Shown here: in pieces, positions 22,643 to 33,400 of the stretch
Numbering within the stretch: position 1 is the stretch's first letter
Layout of the letters: the number at the start of each line of letters is the position of its first letter
DNA from: Steinernema hermaphroditum
Taxonomy: Eukaryota; Nematoda; Chromadorea; Rhabditida; Steinernematidae
DNA length: 64,000 nucleotides
Assembly: GCA_030435675.1 (NCBI GenBank)
Contig: CM059623.1
Coordinates: 6,350,012 to 6,414,011, forward strand
Reading direction: 5' to 3'
Translations under genes and position numbers: made by a program
Notes under the pieces: generated by a model
What the model saw: the letters and a program-made list of their open reading frames with translations, nothing else
Database searches by the model: none
What the model was told of the DNA's origin: nothing

Positions 22643-22948
22643 CTCCGTGAACTGAATAAAGCAAACCCTCTGTTTGCTTGTTGTATTGTCGCCAGTTTGG
22701 AGGACAGGGGAAGCGGAAATGGGCTTTTCCGCGGAGTGGCGTAGCGCAGCGAAGCCACGTAGCGGAAAGGTTGATTTCCGCGTAGCACGCCGACAAAACT
22801 GGTGTTGTGTCTCAGCTCGATTTGCTGAGACGATTTGTCGTAGGTTCGGTGTTTAGGTTAGGGGTAAGGGGCGAAATTCGTTTAAATTTCTTCATCTTGC
22901 TAAACAGTTCACACGAGTAGTCGATAGTTGATCTGTTCTAGAAGTGTT
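22643..22948 (+). repeat. PAT-like element internal repeats B1 and A2
   Basis: B1 (22643-22769) matches B2 at 24112-24238, and A2 (22769-22948) matches A1 at 11831-12010. They join at a single shared G, giving GCGGAAAG then GTTGATTTCC. This junction is the sequence expected in the circular DNA intermediate. Confidence 0.9.
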
Positions 22949-22981
22949 CCACCCGCCCTCCCAGCTTTAGGTCGGCGTTGA

Positions 22982-23945
22982 TTGTTTGTAGGTATCTGTT
23001 TAGATCCCTTCGGAGCTATTATACGGGCAGTCGAAGAGCGCACATCGACAGAGGTGGCTCGTCAAGCAGCGTCGAAGCTCCGCGCGTCCCGAGCTCCATC
23101 AACAATTCAATATACCAGAGTGGTTCGCAAGTTTAAGACATGGATTACTCAGCGAGAAGTCAGCAGAGCAACTGCAGAGGACATTGTGGCGTTCCTGGCT
23201 GAGCATTTCTACAAGTCAAGCTCATCAGCATCTGTTCAGATGTCTGCGGCAGCTCTCAACTGGTTCTTTAAATTCGGGCCGGAGGAAAATCCAGCTGATT
23301 CCATCTGGTTATCAACTTTGTTGGAAGGTCTTCGCAGAGATGGAAGGACGCCAACTCACCGATCGAAGATCTCCGAGAACGATATGCGGTTGGTAGCTCA
23401 ATGGCAAGTGTCGGAACTCAGGGACCGTTGAATTCAAACACTGGTGACTGTTCTTTACGCCGGCTGTCTTCGCCCTTCTGAAGGTGTCAAGCTCATGTGG
23501 CGCGATGTGAAGATCTTGGAGAACCGCATGACACTGACGGTAGTACGAGACAAGACAAACAAAGATGGGCCGGATAGAACAGTGGTCGTCCAACGAGCAG
23601 CGGGAGGATGTTGTGCAGTAAAGATGATAGAGAAATGGATGGAGGCGGCACCTAAGTCCCAGTTTGTTTTCCCGAATTTCAACAATTGTTCCAGAGCAAT
23701 GTCGTATGATACAGCTCGGAAAGAATGGGACCGCATTTCTCGGAGCCTTGGTTTGCCGAAGAAAAGTTTGCCGTTTCCGCGGAGGAGCAGCGACGAAGGC
23801 GATAGAAGACGGAGCTCCTATTGACGAAGTCATGAGACACGGGCGTTGGAAACGGATCGAAACTTTGAAAGCCTATGTGGAAACTTCAGAACGAACAAAC
23901 GATTGCGTCGTCTATCCCGGTAAGACTGAATGTGGACAAAGGAGC
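22982..23945 (+). pseudogene. PAT-like element tyrosine recombinase, inactivated
   Basis: About 320 codons of DIRS-type recombinase. The N-terminal SAM-like core-binding half (STIQYTRVVRKFKTW) leads to LRPSEG with the catalytic Arg, then RHGRWK and AYVE with the Tyr. Two lesions are seen against the copy at 1-810: a TGA at 23429-23431, and a shift or small deletion near 23765-23775 that removes the HGF part of HGFRGG. Between the repeats A2 and B2. Confidence 0.88.
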
Positions 23946-24111
23946 TAAATGACGTATGCAAGAAGACCTTTCTGTGGCATGTTGTCCGTCGTCTAGTAGC
24001 TGTGGGTCGACATGGTTGTTATACGGCTCGTGTAGCTCGTAATTTGTTGATATTTTCATTGTTTGTTGACTGTTTGGAGTTTGCTATTTGTTATGCCATG
24101 GTTTAAGACTA

Positions 24112-24238
24112 CTCCGTGAACTGAATAAAGCAAACCCTTTGTTTGCTTGTTGTATTGTCGCCAGTTTGGAGGACAGGCGAAGCGGAAATGGGCTTTTCCG
24201 CGGAGTGGCGTAGCGCAGCGAAGCCACGTAGCGGAAAG
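24112..24238 (+). repeat. PAT-like element repeat B2
   Basis: 127 bp with AATAAA near its start, ending AGCCACGTAGCGGAAAG. Marks the right end of the element. The sequence after it belongs to the split MITE. Confidence 0.9.
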
Positions 24239-24362
24239 TGACATTTTTTCGATTTGGTCCCACCACGCCATTTTTTGCGCGCGCAGCGCCGGCGTCCGTG
24301 TGGTCCGGCGTCGCGTGTGGACCAAATTGAAAAAATGTCACCAATTTTTTAATCCCACTATA

Positions 24363-25395
24363 CGTCTTCGGTGCGCATGTATCGGAACTACATAACACAC
24401 TTACAAGTAAAGGTCCCAAACTGTCCCACGCCGATTCGGCTGAAATTTGGCATGGAGGTTGGCATGCCAGAGTGTAGCAATACCTGATAGATTTCATCGG
24501 TGAATGGCCTCACAAAACCTCAAAGAAATGCTCAAGAAACTGATAAGACCACCGTATCTTTTGTGATCATCAGGGATATCGTGTTAGGACCCTTCAACTA
24601 CAGAGGACAAAATCTACTATGAACTATAGCTTAGATCCTTGTTAGTGGTATTGTTTTTACTCCACCGGCTCGCCTTTACTCCGAAGAGCGCCACGCGGGT
24701 CTTGTCGGGGAGATCTGAAAGAGGGTGTGACAGGACCAACCTGTTCACTGAAGCAGAGAGAGGGAAAGTGCAACACAACTGATTTATGTTACACCTAGTC
24801 AAGAGACTGATAATACAGACGACACAGGGCTATTTAAAGGGTTTACATAGACTGTCTGTATAGAACGTCGTAGAAGATGGGAGAAATCCATCGCATCTGC
24901 GACAATTTAGAAGTCGATTTTTCTCAAAATCTACCCGATATGGGCAGCTAATTTTTTGCACGGTTACTACTCTTGACAAGACCTAATAGTATACAAAGTT
25001 TCAGCGAAATCGGCGGGGGTCATGTTTGACATTTCCCTTGTGAGTAAAAGTGTCGGTAAAAGACGGTAAAAGTGTCAAAAGTGAACGAAACGTTCTCAAA
25101 AAATTTTTGCAAACGATGCAAAACTAAAACGATCTGTTTTGTTTCGGACGATTGAACAGCAACTGTTTCGGAACAACTCAAAAGTGCGACCTAATTGGTA
25201 CAGGAAATACAGGAAATGACAAAAACGATCATAGATCTGAGGATCTGAGCACGGCTTCGGTGGGCGACAGACTCGCGTGCGCTATCCGACCACTGCCACT
25301 GCGCGGGGACGTTTGCCTGCTGCCTTTCGGCCCTGTGCCGTCCATCCCTCATTATGCGACCAGCGCCACCGGGATTCCCCCCAACGACCCTTGTA
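24363..25395. repeat. Repeat-derived spacer with an empty-site R2 copy
   Basis: 24363-24880 holds low-level repeats, including a CGCCGATTCGGCTGAAATTTGG motif like that near 8155. About 24910-25048 is the uninterrupted copy of R2 in reverse orientation. 25230-25390 is GC-rich with no coding signature and continues at 26711-26800 on the far side of the mariner. Confidence 0.5.
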
Positions 25396-26708
25396 CAGGG
25401 TGATCCATAAATAGTGTCACGCATAAAAACAACGCCAACTTTTCCCACGACTGATAAAACAACCCGTTTTTTATACCATTCGAAAGAGCATGAAATTCTG
25501 AACAAGCTACAAACAAGAACATTCGAAATGGCTTCCTTGGGCGGCGATACAGGGTCAAAAACGCCTCTGGAAATTATTCAAGATTCCCGCAGCGACTTCC
25601 GGCGTTATTTCCTTCCAAGCGGTCTGCAGAGCGCGCTTCACGGAATCCACACTAGCGTGGCTTGTAGAGCAGACTTTTTGCTCCAGGACTGACCAAACAT
25701 CGAAGTTGAGAGAGTTGAAAAGCGGAAAGTGCGGCGGCCAAACATTTCTCCTCCGACCCAACTTTTCCCCAAATTCTTCCAATTCTTCCAGTAAACAATT
25801 CGTGTCCTTGGCTCCATGGCCAGGCGTTTAGTCCTACTGAAATGTCCATGCAGTGTTGGGGGGCAGATCTAGGACCCACGATTTCACCACGCCGCCCAGA
25901 TCCAGGTTTTGGCAGTTCTTACCATTGCAGGTCACCCTTTTTTCCATGGACTTCGAAGAAAACCAGCTCCAGGTTCCCAAGTTCAGAAACCCCGGCCCAA
26001 ACCATGATGGATTGTGGGGAATGGCTCTTTTCGGCAGTGATGTTGCTGGGAAGGCCTTTCGGAAGACGGTGATCCCGGGTGTTTCCCAGCGGCTATACGG
26101 TGAAAATCTTCTAATGCGAGAACATAATGCTCTGGAGGCTCCCACCGCGGCCCTGGGCCTTTATCTTCTTCGCTTTCTCCTTTTTTCAACCTTCATTCGA
26201 TCGCTCAAAGGCTGTCCGCGCACCAGTTTGTAGGGATAGACCCCTAGATCTTGTTCCACCAGTCTTGTGACCGATGAGGCGCTGATTGGTGTTCCCTGGC
26301 CAGCTTTCTCATGTACCATGCTGGATTCTGGTTACTTTTCTTCCTGATGCTTTCTCTGGTTCTGGGAGTCCTGGCGGAGCGCGGCCTTCCACGTCACTGA
26401 CGGTCCTTGACTCCAGCAGTCTCCTGGTAACGTTTAATCACGCGATGAACTTGCATTAAATGAGGATTCAACGTCTTCGAAATCTTGGGTATTGGCATTC
26501 CACGCTTGTGGTAGGCGACGATGGAAAAATGGTTTTTTTCTGAGACCATTCTTCTGAATAGCAGCGCATAAAATAACAAAGCAAATAGCAGTTCTAGATC
26601 AGAAAAGCATACAAAACATGAATAAAGCAAATGCCGGAGAGGAAAATGCAGAAAAGCGCGAAAAATTCAAGAGTTCCGAACGCGTGACAGTATTTATGGA
26701 TCACCCTG
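25396..26708 (-). mobile_element. Mariner (maT/DD37D-like) element 1, 1,313 bp, degenerate
   Basis: Ends CAGGGTGATCCATAAATA with the inverse at the right, TA outside both (25394-25395, 26709-26710). Its first 135 bp nearly equal those of the element at 42825. On the minus strand there are scattered transposase remains: a helix-turn-helix start (MVSEKNHFSIVAYHKRGM) and a C-terminal NVWPPHFPLFNSLNFDVWSV-type stretch, in different frames with stops. A fossil copy of full length. Confidence 0.85.
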
Positions 26709-26879
26709 TAGACGCAGCGCTTGGCCTGGAGCGTCCGCTCGGTCCCCGCTGGCCGACGCCAACGGAGGACTCTGCGCCGCACTCCATTCTCGCTCTCTGC
26801 CATCGAGAAGCCGATTTACAGGCGGGTACAGTAACCCAACAAATGCCAGAATGTATAATTTTATCTTGCGTTCTACGAG

Positions 26880-28510
26880 TCATCTTCTGTTGAAAGCTTT
26901 GAACTGTTGAGAGATCCGAATCGCATATCCGACGGCGGTGATGAGAGATGCCACAAGGAAGGCAATGGCGCCGAAGACGCCAGCAACCAGAACGTCGGTT
27001 AGACAGTGCATCCGCGAGTGCGCCAGCTCTGAAAGGGAATAAGACCGGACTCCGGGATTCCGACGCACCTTCCACAAGCTTTTGCTGCTGGAACTCGGCC
27101 TCCAACTCGATCTTCACGTTGTCGTAGAGCTTCAGCTGCCGCATCGATGGTTCCTCCTCGGCGGCCGTCAGAATCGCCCTCCGGAGCCGCTTGTCGCGGT
27201 CCTGGGGACAGAGCTCCGGGAAGTTGTAGTCGGGCGAGAGGTCGACGGAACAGGAGAAGTAGACGTCGTTGGGCCCCGGGAACTTGAAGGCGCGCATCCG
27301 GAAGAAGTAGATGACCTCCGACGCCGTCTTCCTCCGCTCCATCTTCCCGACAACCTGAGGAGCGGCTACGCACCCGGAGTTGTCGATGAGCTGGACCTTC
27401 GTCGTGCCGGGACCATCGGTGGCGATGCAGGAGTGCACGAACATGTTGTATTGCGAGGGATCTGAAGCGAGGACTACGTAGGGGTGGAGGGACGCGACCG
27501 ACCTCTAGAGGCGGAGCTTCCCCTGACGACAAGCGTCAGAAGTTCACCGATCTTGATAGGACGACTGACGGTGTTGCCGTCGGGGCCGTCACCGTACTGT
27601 ATCTCGAGGAAGACGTCCTGGCCCTCCGTGGCTGCGCCCTCTCTCCTGGAAGGGCTTTGTGTCGCTACGATGCGTGTGGGCTCGGCCGTGTTCGTGCGCA
27701 CCACTACGTTGTACTCCTTGGTGATCGCCTGCGCCCGGGTTACCGTAGTCGGCGCCTCGGCGGAGGGAAGCACGGTCGGAAGGGGCCGTTGAGTGGTGCG
27801 GAACCACGACTCGCCGAAGATCTTCGTGGTGGCGCCTTTGAAGACCGGCTGGATCGGGGCTGCCGGAGGCATTGTCGCAGGTGGCGGCGCCCTCGTTGAG
27901 GGCGGCGAGGGGAGGAAGGAAGGCAAGTGAATATGTGGGGAGGGGACGGGGACGATCGGGTGAAGCGGCGCCGGTGCGTCGAAGGGGTAGAGGATGTTGT
28001 TGGGGGAGCTAGGACCGACGGGGTGGCGCCGGAGGTCGGAGTCGGGCGCAGTGGGTGCCGCCATTTCGCAGACGAAGGAATACTGTCGGTCGGAGGCCGT
28101 CTGAGTCCATTTGTCCATCTGCACGTAGACGCGGTTTTCGATGGTGTCGACGATCTGTAACTGCAAAAGACGTTGGCTTTGCCCTGGAGCGGAACCTCAC
28201 ATCGCGTGTGTTCCTCGTCAGCTTCGTACCGCATCGGTGCGAGGGGATCGAGAAAAGGACGTTTTGCATCTCCATCGTATTGTAATAGATGCACTCGTGC
28301 ACGTTCGCGTAGTCCAGAGAGTAGATTTTGCCCGTGAAGGGTCTGTCAAAGTCGATCGACGCTGTGATGCCATCAGGCCCGCACATCGCGCTCACGTCTA
28401 AATCGCATCTGAGCCACCGTAACGCGGCTCACATTACCTCTAATTACTGGAGTGGGGAAGAAGTCCGCCAGCGAGAGCGGAACAAGAGTCACGAGAAGAA
28501 GGACGCTCAT
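26880..28510 (-). CDS. Cuticlin-like ZP-domain transmembrane protein
   Basis: Five exons with introns of 40, 40, 41 and 40 bp encode about 489 residues. ZP proteins polymerise into extracellular matrices such as nematode cuticle alae or apical linings. Seen: a signal peptide at the start ([15 protein letters not shown]); ZP-N beginning [18 protein letters not shown]; a Pro/Ser/Thr-rich linker of roughly 130 residues; ZP-C with [13 protein letters not shown] and NSGCVAAP; a furin-like RDKRLRR site; and a single membrane helix near the C-terminus ([19 protein letters not shown]) with a short basic tail. The long linker between ZP-N and ZP-C is unusual for a simple cuticlin. Introns were chosen to keep ZP motifs in frame; the third (donor AGAG/GTCGGT) is the least certain. 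Lies 283 bp downstream of the proteasome gene on the same strand. Confidence 0.85.
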
Positions 28511-28792
28511 AACTTCGCCTAGGGCTACGCAGGTTGCATGGGCGAGCCGAGTGGGGCTGGGGTGAAGAAGGGGCAGATGACCCTCCAGCGCCGCGACAAT
28601 TACGGCACTCGCGCTTCGAAGCAACATCCATTGTCGGTGCAGAATTGGTGACCTTGCACGCCTCGTCCGCGACGAGCTATCTTCGAGTCAAATTATAGAG
28701 ACACCGCGCAGATTAGTGGCATAGAGCGTCCGGACCCCGTGGAGACAGAACAAAAACTCCGCGGAAGGCGTTTATTGCTCCCCTCCCAGAGA

Positions 28793-30243
28793 TCACAGGT
28801 AGAACTCTTCCGGCGCGCCCGTCTTCTGCTTCAGCACGACGTTCTTCACCGCCCGGTCGAAGTCCTCTCCACAGACGATCCTACGGTGGGCGCGCAATGC
28901 GAGCATTCCGGCTTCCGTGCAGATGGCCTGCAAAGCGCTTTACAGCTGAAGTCCATCAAAAATAGATTCCGCTTACCCTGACGTCGGCTCCAGAGAGTGA
29001 GCGCTCCTTCATGAGGATCTTCTCAAAGTCTACGTCTTTTGCAAGACTCATTCCGCTCGTGTGGATATGGAAGATTTTCTTCTTCGTTGCTTCGTCCGGC
29101 TTTGGCAGCTCGATCTTGCGGTCGATTCTTCCAGGGCGGATGAGGGCGGGGTCCAGCGAGTCGATGCGGTTCGTCGCCATGATCACCTTGACATCTCCAC
29201 GCGATTCGAAACCGTCCAGCTGATTGAGGAGCTCCAGCAAGGTGCGTTGCACTTCCTGCTCTCCGCGGCAGCTCGTGTCGAAGCGCTTTGTGCCGACGGC
29301 GTCGATCTCGTCAAGGAAGACGATGCACGGCGCGTTGTCCTTTGCCATCTTAAATAGTTCCCTGCAAGGTACACGTAAATACAGTAAGATTCGGCGTTCA
29401 CTCACCTGACGAGGCGCGCGCCTTCCCCGCTACTCTTCTGCACGAGGTCGGAGCCCGTGGCGCGGATAAACGTCGCTGAGGTACTGTGGGCGACGGCCTT
29501 CGCAAGCAGCGTCTTGCCCGTGCCTGGCTGTCCATAGAGGATGACTCCCTTCGGCGCGGTAATGCCCATCTCCTCATAGTACTCCGGGTGTGTCAGTGGC
29601 AGCTCGACAGACTCCTTGATCTCCTGAATCTGCGTTTCGAGACCTCCGATCTGATCGAACGACTCCTTCGGCGCCTTCTCGAGCTTGTGGTGTAACGCCT
29701 TCGAGTCAACGCTGTCCTGAAGCACGCCCACCACCGCCACGGGTACATTCTTGAACATCCCGCCCGCCTTCACCAACACCAGCGCGTTCAGCCGGATCAG
29801 ATCCTTGTCGACGATCGACAAGATCGGCACATACCACTCCCGCTTGCTGCCCTCCACTACCACAACTGCGTGCTGAAAGGCACAGTCACACTCAGCGATA
29901 CCGTACTCAGGCTCACCTGTTCGTCGTTGAACAGCTCGTGGACGCGGGCGAGGGTCGTCGGCGTTCCGCGAAGCGCTTGTACCAGCTGTCGCTCCTTCCT
30001 CCTCTGCGCGTCCGTCGGCCGCTGCGCGTTCTGCCGCTGGATGAACTCCGTTTCCAGCAGAAGGTAGTCGTGTACGCGGCTTTGCTTAAGGAACCGTAGG
30101 AGACACTGGCGTCGTGGCGTTATCGTCGGCACCCTGCCAGTTTCTATTCCTTTTCCCTTTGGTATCTTCCGGGCGATTTTCTGGGCCGCATGTTGCGGCA
30201 TCTGCCGCTTACCGCCGCCGGATTGTCCTAGTTGATTTCCCAT
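28793..30243 (-). CDS. 26S proteasome ATPase, RPT2/PSMC1-like paralogue
   Basis: Four exons (29917-30243, 29406-29872, 28977-29361, 28793-28927) with 44-, 44- and 49-bp introns give 437 residues, close to the normal RPT2 length. RPT2 is one of six AAA+ ATPases that unfold substrates and open the 20S gate. Seen: N-terminal MGNQ (possible myristoylation, as in RPT2), coiled coil, OB domain, Walker A GQPGTGKT (usually GPPGTGKT), Walker B IVFLDEID, sensor ATN, both arginine fingers in RPGRIDRK, and a C-terminal FYL tail of HbYX type. The pore-1 loop, normally K-Y-L-G, reads K-S-S-G here. Many other positions differ from the usually very conserved family, so this is likely a second, specialised RPT2. 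Middle gene of an operon-like trio. Confidence 0.92.
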
Positions 30244-30487
30244 AGTTTTTCGTCAGTAGTGTCAGTGAGGTTCAACCGCCCGCGAACACGCGAATGATAC
30301 CAACTGGAGGACGCCTTCCTGCCTAGGGAGACGGAAGACAGACATTTGAGACAGCTAGTCTGTTATCACTCGAGAGGTCATTTGAGGTGCAACAATAAGT
30401 TAAATGCCACAGATAATCACAGCTATCAAGTACGTGAAATAACAACGATAAGGAGGTTAAATAAAATAACATCTAAGCAAAGAACAA
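30244..30487. other. Short intergenic gap in an operon-like gene pair
   Basis: 244 bp between the ZCCHC8-like stop and the RPT2-like start, both minus strand. It would have to hold a 3' end and a trans-splice site if the genes are co-transcribed; no textbook polypyrimidine acceptor is obvious just before the RPT2-like ATG. Confidence 0.35.
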
Positions 30488-33400
30488 TCATTTCGTTCTT
30501 CTTGCTTTCATCAAAACCATCAACGACTTCAGGAATTTGCCGTCTCCTTGCGCCTGCTCAATTGTTTCCTGGAATGGTTGAATTCCTTGGCTGAAGCGGC
30601 CCAAGTCGTCCGCGGTCTTGTTGAATGGACGCGCGATGATATCTGGCGCATCAATCCCGGCATCGAATTCTGGTGACAATCCAGTAGGGGACTCGTCCCC
30701 CACGCTCGAGCATATTGATGCTTCGTTTATATTCAGCAGGGATTCGTCCTTCGTTGAATCCATCGACATATCTAAAGCGAAAGCAACATACAGTGTGACG
30801 CATAATGACAGGTCCACTCAATTTTCATCTTGTTTTGGTCTTTTTAAAAGCTGTGGAGCTGACAGTACCATCAGAAAGAGCAGTCAATACTACAGTATCA
30901 CACACAAATTGCTCGCTGCTTATTGAGTATTTTTTTATCAGAAAAAAATATAAATAGGAATTTGATCTGCATATGTTTGATTTGATCTTTGATCTTGAGG
31001 AGTCTCACTCTTGTCGCGGTGGCGAGCGGTCGGTCCCCCCGGTCGCTCTCCGAGTGTCCGGTTGGTCTGATGGTAAACCCTGTGGCAGTTGTGAGTTTTC
31101 CGGCTTCCAGAGGGAATTGGGACACCCGGAAGCCGTAGTCCCACCACCGCTGACAAACAAGATGTCCGACCCCAGGAATCCGGCTGCGTGAGATGTCACC
31201 CTGAAGGTCGCCGACGCTCTGAGGACCACCGAAGACGCAATTCCCGGACCACGAACTCATCTCTCCGAAGAAGATGCGAGCTCAAAAGCCTCCTCTGTGC
31301 CGCAAACGCCCCGAGAAGAAGAAATTCTACTGCCATTTCCGAAGTTTTGCCGTCTCCCACATGCCCCGTGATGCGCGCCGTCTCCGACCGGTTCGCCATA
31401 AGCGCCACGCCAGGGATGAAGCCGGCTAAAACGAGACATCCTCTGTTTGTCTATTATTCGGTGTCGTGCAAGGCGCAAGCCTTTGATTCACGAAATAAAC
31501 TCGTAAAAACTCGTAAACTCGTTTGATCTTGAACAGCATAAACCTGCGCAGAACGATTACATGACAAGAGAGCGAAAAAAGGAGAGCGAAACGAAGAGCG
31601 CGAATTGAAAAAAGATCACCGTGTTTGAGGAGATATATTTTCTCGTAAAAAGTGTATGTGCCTTTTCTCATTATCGTGATCGCTATGGCCTGCCTACCTT
31701 TATTCCAAGCCTGCATGTTAGGCCAAACAAACAAAAAATGAATACGGGGCTCGCCTGCGGCTCGCCCGCGACCTCAAATATCTAGGCATATCTAGGCATA
31801 GTCCTAAGCCGGAGCCTAAGCCAAGCCGGGGTTTGCCGAAGCCAGCTTTTTTTCGCTCTCTTGTCGGCACACCGCGCAAAACACCGTTTTTAGCGTCGGA
31901 AATTACATAGGAGTATCAACCAGATCATTTTAGTGCTTCTGGACATCACTTCCCCTCCAAAAATTAGAACCCTGACTTGACCTACTGTCTTGTCCGGGTT
32001 CCGGAACAAACTGTAAGACGGGATTTCCACTTTTTTTTATCATTTTCACGTTGTAGAGCGTATGCGAAAACCTATCCGGGCTATCTTCTGACAGTTGCCT
32101 GACGGTATTAATAAGGGAAAGCCGGATCTTTCAAAATCCTTTGAAAAACGACCTCTTTACGTTGTAAATTCCATGGTACGAGGTTTCCACGTCCGGAATT
32201 CGCATGTGCTCCATTTTTAACAGGATAAATCACAAGTAGGGGTTTTCGCATACGCTCTACAACGTGGAAGTGATCAAAAAAGCTGGAAATCCCGTCTTAC
32301 AGATCGTTCCGGGACCCGAATAAGAATGCAGGCCAAGTTGGGTTTTTTTTCTCAGGTAATCTTCATGAAGAAAAGCCCGACTTTTCGTTAAAATGGTCTC
32401 CATGGTAACTTTTTAAATTTTAGGGGGCGCAGACCAGACGGTAGTCACTACAAAACCACAAACTATATTAAGCACTGATTTTTATCCTATGGCTAGTCTT
32501 TATGTCAAGATGAAACGTCAATTTAAAATTATTTAAATGCTTAACATAGGAGTGGACCTCTCATTTTGCGTCGATAAATCCGGATAAAATTCCTATTTAT
32601 GTTTTTTTCTGATAAAAAATACTCGACAAGCAGTGGGCATTTTTGCGTGTAACACTGTAGCGTTGAGTGCTCTTTCCGAGGGTACTGTTGGTTTTTTTTC
32701 ACAGCTTTTGAAAAGACGAAAACAAGAAAAAAACTAGGTGGACCTATTATTATGCGTCGCACTGTATGACTTGTATGGTGCAGTTTACCATTCGTTGAAG
32801 ACACCTCGCCTTTTTCCATTCGTGCACGTTTCGTGGGAAGGGGAGGTGGTGGAAGAAGAAGAGAGCTTGAAGCCTCCTCATTGCTAAACATCTTACGCTT
32901 CTGAGCACGAGAACGTTTTTGGTGCTCCCAGTCCCCTTTCGCTCTACTTTGCACGTCCTTCTCAAGTTGCGCGACGAAGGATTCGAAGGGCGGTATTCGG
33001 AACGCGTTGCCTTCTCTCTAAAACAGCAGCTCGTGTTAAATCAAAACGTAAAGACACCCACGTCATATAGATTGGAGAAGTACTTGTTGTACCCACCGTA
33101 CCATATTATCTTTTCCTTGCGTATTGTAGGTAGAGCAAACGATTTCGACTCTGAAAACTAAGTAAAAAATACCCCTCAACTGCGAATAACGTACGGTCCG
33201 CCTGGTCTTCTTTTTGATTGAGCTTATCGTCAATAAAATTGAAGCTTAGCAAGCTGGCAGGATCGTCCTCGAAGACTATGGCCCTGAAGTGAGAATGTGA
33301 AATTAGTTTGTTTACTTTAACGTGAACGCACTGCTTCAAGTAGGAAGGGGGATATCCATCGATGAACCCGAGTCTCCTCATACGATATATCCAGCTTGGA

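Larger units (their letters stand above)
11831..24238 (+). mobile_element. PAT-like DIRS retrotransposon with split direct repeats
   Basis: The order is A1 - gag - reverse transcriptase - [gypsy insertion] - RNase H - B1/A2 - tyrosine recombinase - B2. A1 (11831-12010) equals A2 (22769-22948), and B1 (22643-22769) equals B2 (24112-24238); B1 and A2 abut. Such split direct repeats define PAT/Ngaro-type DIRS elements, which use a tyrosine recombinase rather than an integrase. Removing the gypsy leaves about 5.0 kb. No target-site duplication is visible, as expected for this group. Several coding lesions mean this copy is dead. Confidence 0.9.
11812..24360. mobile_element. Small MITE (about 141 bp) split by the PAT-like element
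   Basis: Left part 11812-11830 and right part 24239-24360 form one palindromic element once the PAT-like element between them is removed. Ends read TAATCGGATTAAAAAATT and, inverted, TAGTGGGATTAAAAAATT, with TA outside both (11810-11811 and 24361-24362). Its inner sequence (CATTTTTTC, GGTCC, CACGCCATTTTTTGC, GTGTGGTC) is related to the ends of the IS630-like elements in this window, so it is probably a MITE of that superfamily. Confidence 0.7.
30791..32764. mobile_element. Tc1/mariner-type element in ZCCHC8-like intron 7
   Basis: About 175-bp terminal inverted repeats start CAGTGTGACGCATAATGACA (left) and CAGTGCGACGCATAATAATA (right, inverted). TA flanks both ends (30789-30790, 32765-32766). 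The arms have diverged by several percent, so it is older than the gypsy. It encodes no transposase. Inside are a dispersed repeat (30975-31530) and a separate fold-back (31998-32322). It fills nearly the whole intron. Confidence 0.85.

Noticed and set aside
30975..31530. Solo LTR
   Set aside because: No TG...CA ends or target duplication; the AATAAA and short tail iteration fit a retroposed repeat better.
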